A stretch of DNA of 64,000 nt from Fimousia sp036311565 (GCA_036311565.1 JAXJPR010000036.1:35361-99360); one strand, 5' to 3'; shown: positions 18,548 through 27,612, counted from the stretch's first letter. The notes: generated from the letters alone by a model not told the origin. A program made the numbers and translations.

Positions 18548-19483
18548 TTATTTTTCCAAAAATTCTTTCACATGTTCCAGAACAATATCCATCAGACGAA
18601 TTCTGGCTTCCACACTGGCCCATGCAATATGAGGTGTAATCATAAGTTTTCTGCTGTCCTTGATTTTGCCGAGAGGATTTTCTGCTGTCATCGGTTCGGT
18701 ACAAAGGACATCCAGTCCGGCAGCAGCAATTTCTCCATTTTCTAAGGCATCTGCCAGATCCTGTTCTACAACAATCGGTCCTCTTCCTAAATTTAAGAAA
18801 ATACAGCTATTTTTCATTTTGGATAAAGCCTCTTTATCAATGAGATCTTGGGTATATTCATTTAATGGCGCATGAACAGAGATAATATCTGATTTGGCAT
18901 ATAACGTATCCAGATCCACCTGCACATAACCTTCTTGTGGAGCGGCACCAGAAGCAGATGCATAGATCACTTTTGCCCCAAAGACTTTGGCAATATCAGC
19001 CACACGGCGGCCAATGGCACCTAAACCAATAATTCCCCAGGTGGAACCACTGATTTCATGGAAGCTTTCAGTTAAATTGGTAAAACTATCACTTTTTGCG
19101 TAATCTCCGTTTTTTACATATTCATCATAATAATGCAGCTTTTCCATTAAATAAAATAATAAGGAAAAGGTATGCTGAGCCACGATTTCAGTAGAATAGC
19201 CGGCTGCATTTCTCCAGGCGATGCCTCGTCTGTCCAGGTATTCCTTATCCAAATTGTTGGTTCCTGTGGCAGTAACACAGACCAGTTTTAGTTGTTTGGC
19301 ATTTCCAATGGTCTGTTCGTTTATTAACACCTTATTTACAATGACAACATCTGCATCTTCGGTACGTTTCGAAGCTTCTTCTAAGGTAGAAGATGCATAT
19401 TTGACAACTTCTCCTAATGCATCAAATCCAGATAAATCGATATCATTTCCAAGAGTTTTTGCATCTAAAAATACAATTTTCAT
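18548..19483 (-). CDS. D-2-hydroxyacid dehydrogenase (NAD-binding)
   Basis: 311-residue cytoplasmic oxidoreductase interconverting a D-2-hydroxyacid and its 2-oxoacid; relatives include glycerate/hydroxypyruvate and lactate dehydrogenases. The Rossmann motif is GLGAIGRRVA, and the catalytic Arg-Glu-His triad lies in NLGRGPIV, in the LDVLCTEPM region, and in TPHIAW. The ATG at 19483 is preferred over an in-frame GTG at 19498 because GAGGGA lies just before it. Exact substrate unresolved. It is transcribed away from the HAD-GH3-Ktr operon. Confidence 0.88.
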   Translation of the reverse strand: MKIVFLDAKTLGNDIDLSGFDALGEVVKYASSTLEEASKRTEDADVVIVNKVLINEQTIGNAKQLKLVCVTATGTNNLDKEYLDRRGIAWRNAAGYSTEIVAQHTFSLLFYLMEKLHYYDEYVKNGDYAKSDSFTNLTESFHEISGSTWGIIGLGAIGRRVADIAKVFGAKVIYASASGAAPQEGYVQVDLDTLYAKSDIISVHAPLNEYTQDLIDKEALSKMKNSCIFLNLGRGPIVVEQDLADALENGEIAAAGLDVLCTEPMTAENPLGKIKDSRKLMITPHIAWASVEARIRLMDIVLEHVKEFLEK

Positions 19484-19556
19484 TGTTTCATCCCTCACTT
19501 TTTTTTGATAAAATCAGTATAACATAGAAATACAGAAAGGTATATCAGGAGAAGTC

Positions 19557-19585
19557 TTGTAATTCACAAAAATCTTTGATAACAT
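19557..19585 (+). promoter_or_regulatory. Promoter of the HAD-GH3-Ktr cluster
   Basis: TTGTAA (19557-19562), 17-nt spacer, TAACAT (19580-19585), 35 nt before the HAD start. Confidence 0.5.
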
Positions 19586-19619
19586 TTTTCTGTGAGAAAA
19601 AAAGGATAGGAGAGATTGT

Positions 19620-20414
19620 ATGAGCAAAAAATTAATTTTTTTTGATATAGATGGTACTTTGGTAAAAGAAGGAGAACTAAGTGTTACGAAGTCCAGTATT
19701 GAAGCTATTAAGAAAGCAAGGGAAAATGGACACCAATGCTTCATTAATACAGGAAGACCAATTGCCAGTGTGGGAAAAAATATTACCACGCTTCCTTTTG
19801 ATGGGTATATATGTGGATGCGGTACCTATATTCAATATCAGGGAAAAGAAATTTTGCATAAAGAACTGGATGAAAAATTAGTAAAGGAGATTATTAAGTG
19901 GAGTGAAGAGAAAAAATTTGATATTTTCTTTGAAGGAAAATATGGATTGCTCTTCCCACCAAAACTTCAGCATAAAGATGGAAATCAATTAAAAGAATAT
20001 TTTGGTAGTCAGGGAGTGCCCATTGCAGAATATAATTATAAAGAAACTTCTTCTTATCATACTGATAAATTTACAGCATGGTATGTATATGAAGAAGATG
20101 CAGATGAATTAAGAAGTATGATTGAAGAGAAACTTGAAATTATTGATCGAGGATATCATTTTTGGGAAGTAATCCCAAAGGGATATTCGAAAAGTACTGG
20201 GATTGAGGAATTATTAAAATACTTAGGCATGAACGTTGAAGATACCATTAGTATTGGAGATTCCGCCAATGATATCCCAATGCTTCAATATACAAAAGAA
20301 TCAGTATTAATGGGAAATGGAGATTCCTCTTTAAAAAATATGGTTACGTTTGTTACGAAAGATCTGGAGGAAGATGGAGTGGCTTACGCGTTAGAGCATT
20401 TTAATATTATATAA
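19620..20414 (+). CDS. HAD-superfamily Cof-type phosphatase
   Basis: 264-residue HAD IIB hydrolase, paralogous in family to the gene at 1480-2301 but only distantly similar. Motif I is FFDIDGTLV, motif II FINTGRP, and motif IV GDSANDIPML; the cap domain lies between. Substrate unknown, probably a small phosphorylated metabolite. A GGATAGGAGAG ribosome site lies just before the ATG. The GH3 gene follows 18 nt later, so the two are likely co-transcribed. Confidence 0.9.
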   Translation: MSKKLIFFDIDGTLVKEGELSVTKSSIEAIKKARENGHQCFINTGRPIASVGKNITTLPFDGYICGCGTYIQYQGKEILHKELDEKLVKEIIKWSEEKKFDIFFEGKYGLLFPPKLQHKDGNQLKEYFGSQGVPIAEYNYKETSSYHTDKFTAWYVYEEDADELRSMIEEKLEIIDRGYHFWEVIPKGYSKSTGIEELLKYLGMNVEDTISIGDSANDIPMLQYTKESVLMGNGDSSLKNMVTFVTKDLEEDGVAYALEHFNII

Positions 20415-20432
20415 GAAGATGATGGAGAGAAA

Positions 20433-21614
20433 ATGACTAAGAAAAAAATAACGCTTTTTATAAGTATCGTACTCATTCTTGCAGCAGCAGGTGTTTTATC
20501 AGCATGCAGCAGTAAGAAAGAGAGCGGTCAGCAGGCAGAAAAGACAACAACAGAAGCAAAAAAATCAGAGACAGAAAGGCTTTTAGAAGAGTTGACATTA
20601 GAAGAAAAAGTGGCACAGATGTTTTTTATTACACCAGAGCAGCTGACTGGTTATGGGCAGGTAGTACAAGCTGGAGAGACAACAAAAAAAGCGTTGGAAC
20701 AGTATCCAGTTGGTGGATTGATTCTATTTGCACAAAACATTGAAAATGATGAACAGCTAAAAAATATGATGGCAGACTTAAAACAAATCAATGACAGTCA
20801 GAGAAGCCTTCCACTATTTCTGGCAATTGATGAAGAGGGCGGAGAAGTTGCGCGCATAGCCAATAGTGGAAAATGCCAGGTAGAGAAAACACCGTATATA
20901 AGCCAGCTTGGAAAAAAAGGGAAAGAAGATGTAGAAGAAGCGGCTTCTTATATCGGAAGTTATTTGAAGGAATATGGATTTAATGTAAATTTTGCACCGG
21001 TCGCAGATATTTCTAATGAAAATACAGCAGGAATTTTAAAGAATCGTACTTTTGCCAGTGATCCCAATACAGTTGCAGAATGCGTGACTGCTTATTTGAA
21101 AGGATTAGAAGGGGAAGGAATATTAGGAACGGTGAAGCATTTTCCGGGGCAGGGGTCTGTGAAACAGGACACCCATGTGGAAAGTGGTTATATTGAAAAA
21201 AGCTTTGAAGAAATGATGGATACAGATCTGGTTCCGTTTAAGAAGGCAATAGAAGCAAATGTGTCATTGATTATGGTCTCGCATATGGTTCCAGGAGGAG
21301 CAGATTCAAAAGAATTGCCATCTTCCATGAATCAGAAGGTAGTAAAAGACTTGCTTCGGGAAGAAATGGGATATGAAAATCTTGTGATTACTGATGCATT
21401 TAATATGGAGGCAATCTCCAATCATTATTCATCATCAGAGGCAGCGGTGCAAGCGATTCAGGCAGGAGTTGATATCATCTTAATGCCAGCTGATTTTACA
21501 AGTGCCTATGCAGGTGTGTTACAGGCGGTAAAAGACGGAACGATTTCCGAAAAAAGAATTGATGAATCCGTAGAGAGAATTATTCAAATAAAAATGAAGA
21601 ATATCATGGGATAA
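20433..21614 (+). CDS. Lipoprotein glycoside hydrolase family 3 (NagZ-like beta-N-acetylhexosaminidase)
   Basis: 393 residues with a lipoprotein signal peptide (basic start, hydrophobic helix, lipobox LSAC), so probably anchored outside the membrane. The GH3 fold shows IDEEGGEVAR, FAPVADI, KHFPGQGSVKQDTH, and the nucleophile region VITDAFNMEAI. The Asp-His dyad of the NagZ group (DTH) is kept, but the usual KHFPGHG has Gln in place of the second His. Likely role: removal of N-acetylglucosamine from cell-wall fragments. It lies between a HAD phosphatase and potassium-transport genes. Confidence 0.88.
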   Translation: MTKKKITLFISIVLILAAAGVLSACSSKKESGQQAEKTTTEAKKSETERLLEELTLEEKVAQMFFITPEQLTGYGQVVQAGETTKKALEQYPVGGLILFAQNIENDEQLKNMMADLKQINDSQRSLPLFLAIDEEGGEVARIANSGKCQVEKTPYISQLGKKGKEDVEEAASYIGSYLKEYGFNVNFAPVADISNENTAGILKNRTFASDPNTVAECVTAYLKGLEGEGILGTVKHFPGQGSVKQDTHVESGYIEKSFEEMMDTDLVPFKKAIEANVSLIMVSHMVPGGADSKELPSSMNQKVVKDLLREEMGYENLVITDAFNMEAISNHYSSSEAAVQAIQAGVDIILMPADFTSAYAGVLQAVKDGTISEKRIDESVERIIQIKMKNIMG

Positions 21615-21657
21615 TTACATTAAGAAAATGAAATATTATGATTAAGAGGGTGGTGCA

Positions 21658-23007
21658 ATGAAACAAAAAGACAGAAAAAAGCATTTATCATCATTTCAGA
21701 TTATTATTTTTGGATTTCTATTTGTAATATTACTAGGAAGTGTGCTGCTCATGCTTCCAATTTCAACAAAGACCAGAGAATGGACGCCATTTTTAGATGC
21801 GATTTTTACAGCAACTTCATCGGTCTGTGTAACCGGATTAGTGATATATGATACAGCAACTTATTGGTCTGTGTTTGGTCAGAGCATTTTACTAATTTTA
21901 ATTCAAATCGGTGGAATGGGAGTGGTAACAATCGCAGTTTTAATTGCTGTAATTTCAGGAAAGAAGATTGGACTAATGCAGAGAAGTACCATGCAGGAAG
22001 CGATTTCTGCACCCCATGTAGGTGGAATTGTCCGACTCACTACTTTTATACTAAAGACTACATTTTTATTTGAGTTTTTAGGTGCAGCAGTGATGGCACC
22101 GGTATTTTGTAAAGAATTTGGATTTGGAAAAGGAATGTTATATGCCATTTTCCATTCCATTTCTGCATTTTGTAACGCAGGGTTTGATTTGATGGGAACA
22201 AAAGCACAATTTTCATCTTTAACTGATTATACGGCTGATCCCATGATTAATATGACAATTATGCTGTTAATTATTATTGGTGGTATTGGATTTTTAACTT
22301 GGGAAGATGGAAAGACCAATGGCATTCACTTGAAAAAATACCGGATGCAGAGCAAAGTAATTTTGCTAGTAACAGCTATATTGATTTTGTTACCAGCCTT
22401 GTATTTTTATTTTTTTGAATTTGCCAATTCCAAATGGGATCACATGACAACAGGAGAAAAAGTATTAGGTGCGCTCTTTCAGGCAGTGACTCCCAGAACT
22501 GCAGGATTTAATACAGTAGATTTGACAGCATTTAGTCAATCCGGCTTAATGATCATGATTCTTTTAATGTTAATTGGTGGTTCTCCAGGGTCAACAGCCG
22601 GAGGAATGAAGACCACGACCATTTCCGTTTTAATTGCATCGGCACTGGCGGTATTTCGCAGAGAAGAGGATGCCTGCCTTTTTGGAAGAAGGGTTGCAGA
22701 TGGAGCGATAAAAAATGCATCCACTATTTTAATGATGTATCTGGTCTTATTTCTGGGAGGAAGTATTATCATAAGTGGAGTGGAAAATATTCCAATTTTA
22801 ATCAGCATGTTTGAAGCAGCTTCTGCAATTGGAACCGTTGGTCTGACATTAGGGATGACACCAGGGCTTGGAATCATATCAAAAATTATATTAATTATGC
22901 TTATGTTTTTTGGAAGAGTTGGAGGTCTGACTTTAATCTTTGCGGCAATATCTGGAACGCGAAGGAAGGGATCAAGGCTTCCGCAGGAAAAGATTACAGT
23001 TGGCTAG
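21658..23007 (+). CDS. ktrB: Potassium uptake membrane subunit, TrkH/KtrB family
   Basis: 449-residue integral membrane channel subunit. All four pore-loop selectivity glycines of the superfamily are visible: SSVCVTGL, FCNAGFDL, TPRTAGFNTVDL and AIGTVGLTLG. The hydrophobic helices are arranged as four repeated membrane-pore-membrane units. GGSPGSTAGGMKTTT corresponds to the flexible intramembrane loop that gates KtrB. A GAGGGTGG site precedes the ATG, and the cytoplasmic gating partner follows after 19 nt. Confidence 0.93.
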   Translation: MKQKDRKKHLSSFQIIIFGFLFVILLGSVLLMLPISTKTREWTPFLDAIFTATSSVCVTGLVIYDTATYWSVFGQSILLILIQIGGMGVVTIAVLIAVISGKKIGLMQRSTMQEAISAPHVGGIVRLTTFILKTTFLFEFLGAAVMAPVFCKEFGFGKGMLYAIFHSISAFCNAGFDLMGTKAQFSSLTDYTADPMINMTIMLLIIIGGIGFLTWEDGKTNGIHLKKYRMQSKVILLVTAILILLPALYFYFFEFANSKWDHMTTGEKVLGALFQAVTPRTAGFNTVDLTAFSQSGLMIMILLMLIGGSPGSTAGGMKTTTISVLIASALAVFRREEDACLFGRRVADGAIKNASTILMMYLVLFLGGSIIISGVENIPILISMFEAASAIGTVGLTLGMTPGLGIISKIILIMLMFFGRVGGLTLIFAAISGTRRKGSRLPQEKITVG

Positions 23008-23026
23008 GAAAGAAAGGAGGAGTTAA

Positions 23027-23674
23027 ATGAAAGCAATCTTATTAATAGGACTTGGAAGATTTGGACGGCATATTGCGCAAAAACTAAATCAGCTGGGACA
23101 TCAGGTGATGGCAGTGGATAAGGAGGAATCCAGAGTGGATGCAGTGCTTCCCTTTGTAACCAATGCACAAATTGGAGATAGTACGAATAAAGATTTTATT
23201 GAATCCCTGGGGGTTCGAAATTTTGATGTTTGTATTGTGGCAATCGGAGATGATTTTCAAAGCTCGCTGGAGACTACATCATTGTTAAAAGAATTGGGAG
23301 CGCCTTTAGTAGTAGCAAGGGCAGCCAGAGACGTTCATGAAAAATTTCTTTTAAGAAATGGCGCAGACGAAGTTGTATATCCAGAAAAGCAGCTGGCATC
23401 CTGGACGGCGATTCGTTATAGTGCAGATCATATCTTTGATTATATTGAATTGAATGAGGAGTATTCTATATTTGAGATTTCCATTCCAGAAGCTTGGATT
23501 GGCAAAACGGTCAGTGAACTGGATATCCGAAAAAAATATAATATTAACATTATGGCGATTAAACGAAAGGATTTTATGGATTTTATGATTCATCCAGATA
23601 CTCGTCTGTTTGAGGATGAGACGATGATGGTGCTTGGGAATCACAAAGATATACAAAAATGTTTTCATATATAA
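23027..23674 (+). CDS. ktrA: Potassium uptake regulatory subunit, TrkA/KtrA family
   Basis: 215-residue cytoplasmic ring-forming subunit that gates the membrane channel in response to nucleotides. The N-terminal RCK domain has the Rossmann motif GLGRFGRHIAQ and an acidic residue after the second strand (VDKEE). The C-terminal RCK_C domain follows from about residue 135 (YSIFEISIPEAWIGKTVSEL). It is adjacent to ktrB with an AGGAGG ribosome site. Confidence 0.93.
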   Translation: MKAILLIGLGRFGRHIAQKLNQLGHQVMAVDKEESRVDAVLPFVTNAQIGDSTNKDFIESLGVRNFDVCIVAIGDDFQSSLETTSLLKELGAPLVVARAARDVHEKFLLRNGADEVVYPEKQLASWTAIRYSADHIFDYIELNEEYSIFEISIPEAWIGKTVSELDIRKKYNINIMAIKRKDFMDFMIHPDTRLFEDETMMVLGNHKDIQKCFHI

Positions 23675-23709
23675 GCATTTTATTTACATTTTCTTAATTT
23701 ATGCTCGTA

Positions 23710-23738
23710 TTGACGGTACAATTTCAAGGTGTTAGACT
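23710..23738 (+). promoter_or_regulatory. Promoter of nanE
   Basis: TTGACG (23710-23715), 17-nt spacer, TAGACT (23733-23738). Confidence 0.6.
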
Positions 23739-23789
23739 ATTATTCAAAAGGAGAAATGTGTAGTTTTATTGGAAGGAGACAAAGTTATT

Positions 23790-24500
23790 ATGAGCAGTTC
23801 AAAAAAAGAATTAATTGAATCTATGAGAGGACTCATTGTATCCTGTCAGACACAGCCAGGTGATCCAATTCACACCGATGATATGGTTGTAAAGATGGCA
23901 GAAGCAGCACAGTGGGGTGGAGCAGTTGGTATCCGTTCTAATTCACCAGAACAGATCGCAGCAATTAAAAAAGCGGTAGATTTACCAATTATTGGACTTT
24001 GGAAAATTGAAAGTGAAAATTCAGATGTATTTATTACCCCAACGTTAGATGCCTGTAAGGCAGTATGGGAAGCAGGAGCAGATATTATTGCCCTGGATTG
24101 TACGTCCAGATTAAATGCTCAGGGACGTCCAGCTTATGAACTTATTACAGAACTAAAAAAAGAAATTCCGGAAGCACCGATCTTTGCAGATATTTCCACA
24201 TTTGAAGAAGCAAAAAGAGCGGCAGAATTAGGCGCAGATATTGTAGCGCCAACTTTATTTGGATATACAGAAGAAACCAAACGTTTTGATGGCCCAAACA
24301 TGCGGGATTTTGCAAAAATGTGCCGTGAATTAGGAAAAAAGGCAGCAGTTATGATGGAAGGGCATATTAAAACTCCGGAAGAAGCAGTAAAATGCATGTA
24401 TTTAGGAGCTCATTCTGTTATCGTTGGAAGCGCCATAACAAGACCACATTTTATTACTCAGTGGTTTACAGAAGTATTATCCAAATATGAGAATGATTAG
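23790..24500 (+). CDS. nanE: N-acetylmannosamine-6-phosphate 2-epimerase
   Basis: 236-residue TIM-barrel enzyme converting ManNAc-6-P to GlcNAc-6-P in sialic acid/amino sugar catabolism. Signatures are RGLIVSCQ, the GAVGIRSN segment, GLWKIE, IALDCTSR, and the phosphate-binding end VMMEGHIKTPEEA and GAHSVIVGSAITRP. The ATG at 23790 is preferred over an in-frame TTG at 23769, which overlaps the GGAAGGAG ribosome site. No other nan genes lie nearby; it stands alone under its own promoter between potassium uptake and MarR genes. Confidence 0.92.
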   Translation: MSSSKKELIESMRGLIVSCQTQPGDPIHTDDMVVKMAEAAQWGGAVGIRSNSPEQIAAIKKAVDLPIIGLWKIESENSDVFITPTLDACKAVWEAGADIIALDCTSRLNAQGRPAYELITELKKEIPEAPIFADISTFEEAKRAAELGADIVAPTLFGYTEETKRFDGPNMRDFAKMCRELGKKAAVMMEGHIKTPEEAVKCMYLGAHSVIVGSAITRPHFITQWFTEVLSKYEND

Positions 24501-24523
24501 TTTCAAGCCTCTTAAGATTATCC

Positions 24524-24568
24524 TTGAAAGTTCGATTTGTTGATGTTATAGTTAGTTCGAAATTAAAC
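24524..24568 (+). promoter_or_regulatory. Promoter of first MarR gene with overlapping operator-like element
   Basis: TTGAAA (24524-24529), 17-nt spacer, TATAGT (24547-24552). GTTCGAAATTAAAC (24555-24568) starts 2 nt after the -10 and nearly matches the element at the next MarR gene, so autoregulation is likely. Confidence 0.65.
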
Positions 24569-24585
24569 TTTTAGGGGGAAAAGAC

Positions 24586-25032
24586 GTGGAACAACCCATT
24601 GAAATACTGATAAATGGTGCTCAGATGCGCAAATTGTATGAGAAGCAGGCAGAGCCTTTAAGAAGACAGTATCAACTTCGGAAAATTGATATGGAGTTGT
24701 TATATTATCTGTCAAAGGCCGGAAGAGAGCATAATACAGCAAAGGATTTGAATCAGTTAAAATTATTTACAAAAGGGCATATATCCCAATCCATCAGCCG
24801 GATGAGGCAGCAGAATCTGGTTAAAGTTCTGCAGGATAAAGAGGACCGAAGATATGGGCATATCATATTAACAGAAGCAGCAAAGGAACTGGTTGCTGAA
24901 ATTGAAAAGCTGCATGTAAGAATTCAGGAGATTGTTTTTCAAGGAATTACGAGAGAAGAAATCAATTCTTTGATTGAAATTGCAATAAAAATGAACAAGA
25001 ATATAGAAAAAGAATTAAGAAACGGAATCTAA
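24586..25032 (+). CDS. MarR-family transcriptional regulator
   Basis: 148-residue winged-helix regulator with a GTG start after GGGGGAA. The recognition region KGHISQSISRMRQQNLV and the wing KEDRRYGHIILTEAA (the DxRxR motif of MarR proteins) are clear. The ligand is unknown. Its promoter carries GTTCGAAATTAAAC immediately after the -10, the natural place for an autoregulatory operator. That element is shared with the following regulator gene, so cross-regulation is plausible. The operator resembles half of the FabT lipid-regulator site, but I would not assign function on that. Confidence 0.88.
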   Translation: MEQPIEILINGAQMRKLYEKQAEPLRRQYQLRKIDMELLYYLSKAGREHNTAKDLNQLKLFTKGHISQSISRMRQQNLVKVLQDKEDRRYGHIILTEAAKELVAEIEKLHVRIQEIVFQGITREEINSLIEIAIKMNKNIEKELRNGI

Positions 25033-25050
25033 CCCGTTTCTTTTCTTTTT
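25017..25050 (+). terminator. Terminator after first MarR gene
   Basis: AAGAAACGG pairs with CCGTTTCTT around an 8-nt loop, followed by TTTTCTTTTT. The 5' arm overlaps the last codons. Confidence 0.75.
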
Positions 25051-25071
25051 GTTAAATTATTCTAAAGTCCA

Positions 25072-25114
25072 TTGACTATATTTTTTTATGTGTTAATATA
25101 GTTTAAAATTAAAC
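25072..25114 (+). promoter_or_regulatory. Promoter of second MarR-type gene with palindromic operator-like element
   Basis: TTGACT (25072-25077), 16-nt spacer, TAATAT (25094-25099). A perfect inverted repeat GTTTAA-AA-TTAAAC (25101-25114) starts 1 nt later. Confidence 0.65.
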
Positions 25115-25175
25115 AGTAATCATTACTGTAAAAAATAAGGGTATGATACCTGTATGAGTAGAAAGGAAGGTTATA

Positions 25176-25670
25176 ATGGAACAAGAAAAGAGAACCAATC
25201 TACTGATGAAGAAGAATTTAATCCCAGGTGGAAGGAAGAAGAAAAAAACATTGGAAAAACTATTTTCACAGATTTCGGTCATTGATTATGCAGCGATGTG
25301 GATCATTGCCCGTTTGATGGAATATGAAGATCATAAGGGAAAACTATATTTGAATGAAATTTCCAGTGAGCTCCAGATTCCTATGAAGGAAGTAACGAAG
25401 ATCGTGCAAAATTTAACTAATCGAGGACTGGTATCCTGGACGCATGATGGAGATGGAAGTGAAGGAACCTATATTCAGATTACGGACAACGGAAGTGAGT
25501 CTGTAGAAGAACAGCAGCATACATTGCACGATTTTTATATTAGAGTTGTAAAGCGATTTGGAAAAGATAAGTTTATGATGATGGTAAGTCTGGTAGGCGA
25601 GTTTGAACAGATCATGAGTGAAGAGATGGAAAAGACAGAAAAAAGATTAGAAGTGAATGGAGAAGCATAG
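25176..25670 (+). CDS. MarR-like winged-helix regulator
   Basis: 164-residue probable regulator. The N-terminus is basic (GGRKKKKTLEKL). The helix-turn-helix is LYLNEISSELQIPMKEVTKIVQNLTNRGLV, with a wing at SWTHDGDGSEGTYIQITDNG. The C-terminal half is helical and suited to dimerisation. It is more divergent than the preceding MarR gene. Citrate synthase starts at the codon after its stop, so it may control, and certainly is transcribed with, that enzyme. Its promoter bears the same operator-like sequence as the upstream regulator. Confidence 0.8.
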   Translation: MEQEKRTNLLMKKNLIPGGRKKKKTLEKLFSQISVIDYAAMWIIARLMEYEDHKGKLYLNEISSELQIPMKEVTKIVQNLTNRGLVSWTHDGDGSEGTYIQITDNGSESVEEQQHTLHDFYIRVVKRFGKDKFMMMVSLVGEFEQIMSEEMEKTEKRLEVNGEA

Positions 25671-25671
25671 A

Positions 25672-27000
25672 ATGAAATACGAAGAAATTTTAGATTATGC
25701 CAAAGAGCAGGAGTCAATATGCAGAAAGAATGACAGCATTTCAGATAATTTATTCCAGGAATATGGCGTAAATAGAGGATTAAGGGATCAGGATGGAAAA
25801 GGGGTCTTGACTGGACTGACGAATATATCTAAGATTATCGCATTTGAAAATGTGAATGGAAAAAAGACTCCATGTGATGGACAGTTATGGTATCGTGGCT
25901 ATACCATCGGAGAATTGGTTGAAGAAGCCAAAGAAAAAGGATTTGGTTTTGAAAGAACCGCATATTTGCTATTATTTGGTGAAAAGCCAACAGAGGAAAA
26001 GTTAAAACGCTTTTGTGAAATTTTAGCGGTTAGTAGAAATCTTCCAATAAATTTTACCCGTGATGTCATTATGAAGGCACCAACCCGTGATGTTATGAAT
26101 TCCATGACCAGAAGTATTCTGACACTGGCATCTTATGATCCAGAGGTAAATGTAAACACTGTGGACAACAGTCTGCGTCAATGTATTCAATTGATCAGTA
26201 TTTTCCCTATGCTGGCAGTGTATGGATATCTGGCATATGACCATTATGAAAATATGAATAGTATGTTTATTCATCGTCCAGATCCAAATTTATCTGCAGC
26301 AGAAAATATTCTAATGATGATGAGAGCAGATCAGAAATATACAAAATTAGAAGCACAGGTTTTGGATATTGCGTTAATGCTTCATATGGAGCATGGAGGA
26401 GGGAATAACTCTACATTTACTACAAGAGTGGTAACATCCTCTGGTTCTGATACTTATGCAGCTATGGCAGCAGCTATGTCTTCTTTAAAAGGACCAAAAC
26501 ATGGTGGAGCAAACTTAAAAGTTATGGAGATGATGGATAACATTCGTGAAAATGTGCATGACTTAAGAGACAAAGAAGAGATAGAACATTATTTAAAGAA
26601 AATGTTGGATGGAGAAGTCTTTGACCATAAAGGCTTAATTTATGGAATGGGACATGCGGTATATTCCCTTTCTGATCCAAGAGAAGTGATTTTCAAACAA
26701 TTTGTAGAAAATCTGGCGGCAGAAAAACAAAAAGACGATGAAATGTTTCTTTATAATGCAATTGAGGAAATCGCTCCAAAATTGATTGCAGATAAAAGAA
26801 AAATTTACAAAGGTGTTAGCCCAAATGTGGATTTCTACAGTGGATTCGTATATGAAATGTTGGGAATTCCAAAAGAATTATATACTCCAATTTTTGCTAT
26901 GGCACGTATTGCTGGATGGAGTGCTCACGGAATTGAAGAGCAGATTGGTATGAATAAGATTATTCGTCCAGCATATATGAGTGTGATGAAAGAAAAATAG
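25672..27000 (+). CDS. gltA: Citrate synthase
   Basis: 442 residues from the ATG at 25672, which has GGAGAAG 8 nt upstream; an in-frame ATG at 25657 overlaps the preceding gene. It condenses acetyl-CoA and oxaloacetate. Active-site segments are HMEHGGGNNSTFTTRV, SLKGPKHGGAN (catalytic His), GMGHAVYSLSDPR (second His) and PNVDFYSG (catalytic Asp region), with RIAGWSAHGIEE near the end. In anaerobic Clostridia it serves glutamate biosynthesis through an incomplete cycle. It is co-transcribed with the MarR-like gene and closed by a strong terminator. Confidence 0.95.
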   Translation: MKYEEILDYAKEQESICRKNDSISDNLFQEYGVNRGLRDQDGKGVLTGLTNISKIIAFENVNGKKTPCDGQLWYRGYTIGELVEEAKEKGFGFERTAYLLLFGEKPTEEKLKRFCEILAVSRNLPINFTRDVIMKAPTRDVMNSMTRSILTLASYDPEVNVNTVDNSLRQCIQLISIFPMLAVYGYLAYDHYENMNSMFIHRPDPNLSAAENILMMMRADQKYTKLEAQVLDIALMLHMEHGGGNNSTFTTRVVTSSGSDTYAAMAAAMSSLKGPKHGGANLKVMEMMDNIRENVHDLRDKEEIEHYLKKMLDGEVFDHKGLIYGMGHAVYSLSDPREVIFKQFVENLAAEKQKDDEMFLYNAIEEIAPKLIADKRKIYKGVSPNVDFYSGFVYEMLGIPKELYTPIFAMARIAGWSAHGIEEQIGMNKIIRPAYMSVMKEK

Positions 27001-27006
27001 TGATAG

Positions 27007-27047
27007 AAAACAAAGCAACGTGAAAAAGTGGCACGTTGCTTTGTTTT
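27007..27047. terminator. Bidirectional terminator after citrate synthase
   Basis: Perfect 16-bp inverted repeat AAAACAAAGCAACGTG / CACGTTGCTTTGTTTT with a 9-nt loop, between convergent genes. Confidence 0.9.
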
Positions 27048-27051
27048 ATTA

Positions 27052-27612
27052 CTACCTTAATGCCACAATACCAAAATCGGTAGACTCCTTCCCAATTTGG
27101 CATAATAATTGTTTCATATTTGCATCGGTTATCTTTCCGATTAGAGTCATAGTAATCATTTGCTTTTCGTCTTTTGTTTCTAAAGACATAGATTTGATTG
27201 ATACGTTGTTTAATTTAATCATATTTATGTAAAGGTTTAAGTCACTAGCAGAACAATCGCAGGAAAAGGTAATCGTTACTTCTGAGTGTGGAAGATCTGC
27301 ATTTAGGCCGGCGGCTTTTAAGCTGTCAGAAAGAACACGTTCTTGCATGTCTGTTAAAATACCGTACTGATATCTTCTGCTAACACTCATCAAATGTCTT
27401 AAAAATGCTACATATTCATCATAAATGACTGGATCCACGTCAGAAGCCCGGTTCTTAATAATAGCAAGTTCCCGTTCTAGTACGAATACATCTCCTCCGG
27501 TTACCGCTTTGGCTTCTGCTACATGTTTGGAACACTCCATACGCTTGACAAACAGTTCTATAATCTGCGAATCAATCTGGTCGATTTGTGTACGAATCTC
27601 ATCTAATGTCAT
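27052..27612 (-). CDS. Chorismate mutase (AroQ) domain protein with ACT-like C-terminus
   Basis: 186 residues. The first 85 or so form an AroQ-type chorismate mutase (IDQIDSQIIELFVKRMECSKHVAEAK, then YVAFLRHLMSVSRRYQ). The C-terminal 80 residues (EVTITFSCDCSASDLNLYINMIK, then NVSIKSMSLETKDEKQMITMTLIG) look like an ACT-type regulatory fold. The prephenate dehydratase domain that separates these two in PheA is absent. It would convert chorismate to prephenate for Phe/Tyr synthesis, perhaps with amino acid feedback. An AAGGAG ribosome site precedes the ATG. It is a lone gene, convergent with citrate synthase. Confidence 0.82.
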   Translation of the reverse strand: MTLDEIRTQIDQIDSQIIELFVKRMECSKHVAEAKAVTGGDVFVLERELAIIKNRASDVDPVIYDEYVAFLRHLMSVSRRYQYGILTDMQERVLSDSLKAAGLNADLPHSEVTITFSCDCSASDLNLYINMIKLNNVSIKSMSLETKDEKQMITMTLIGKITDANMKQLLCQIGKESTDFGIVALR

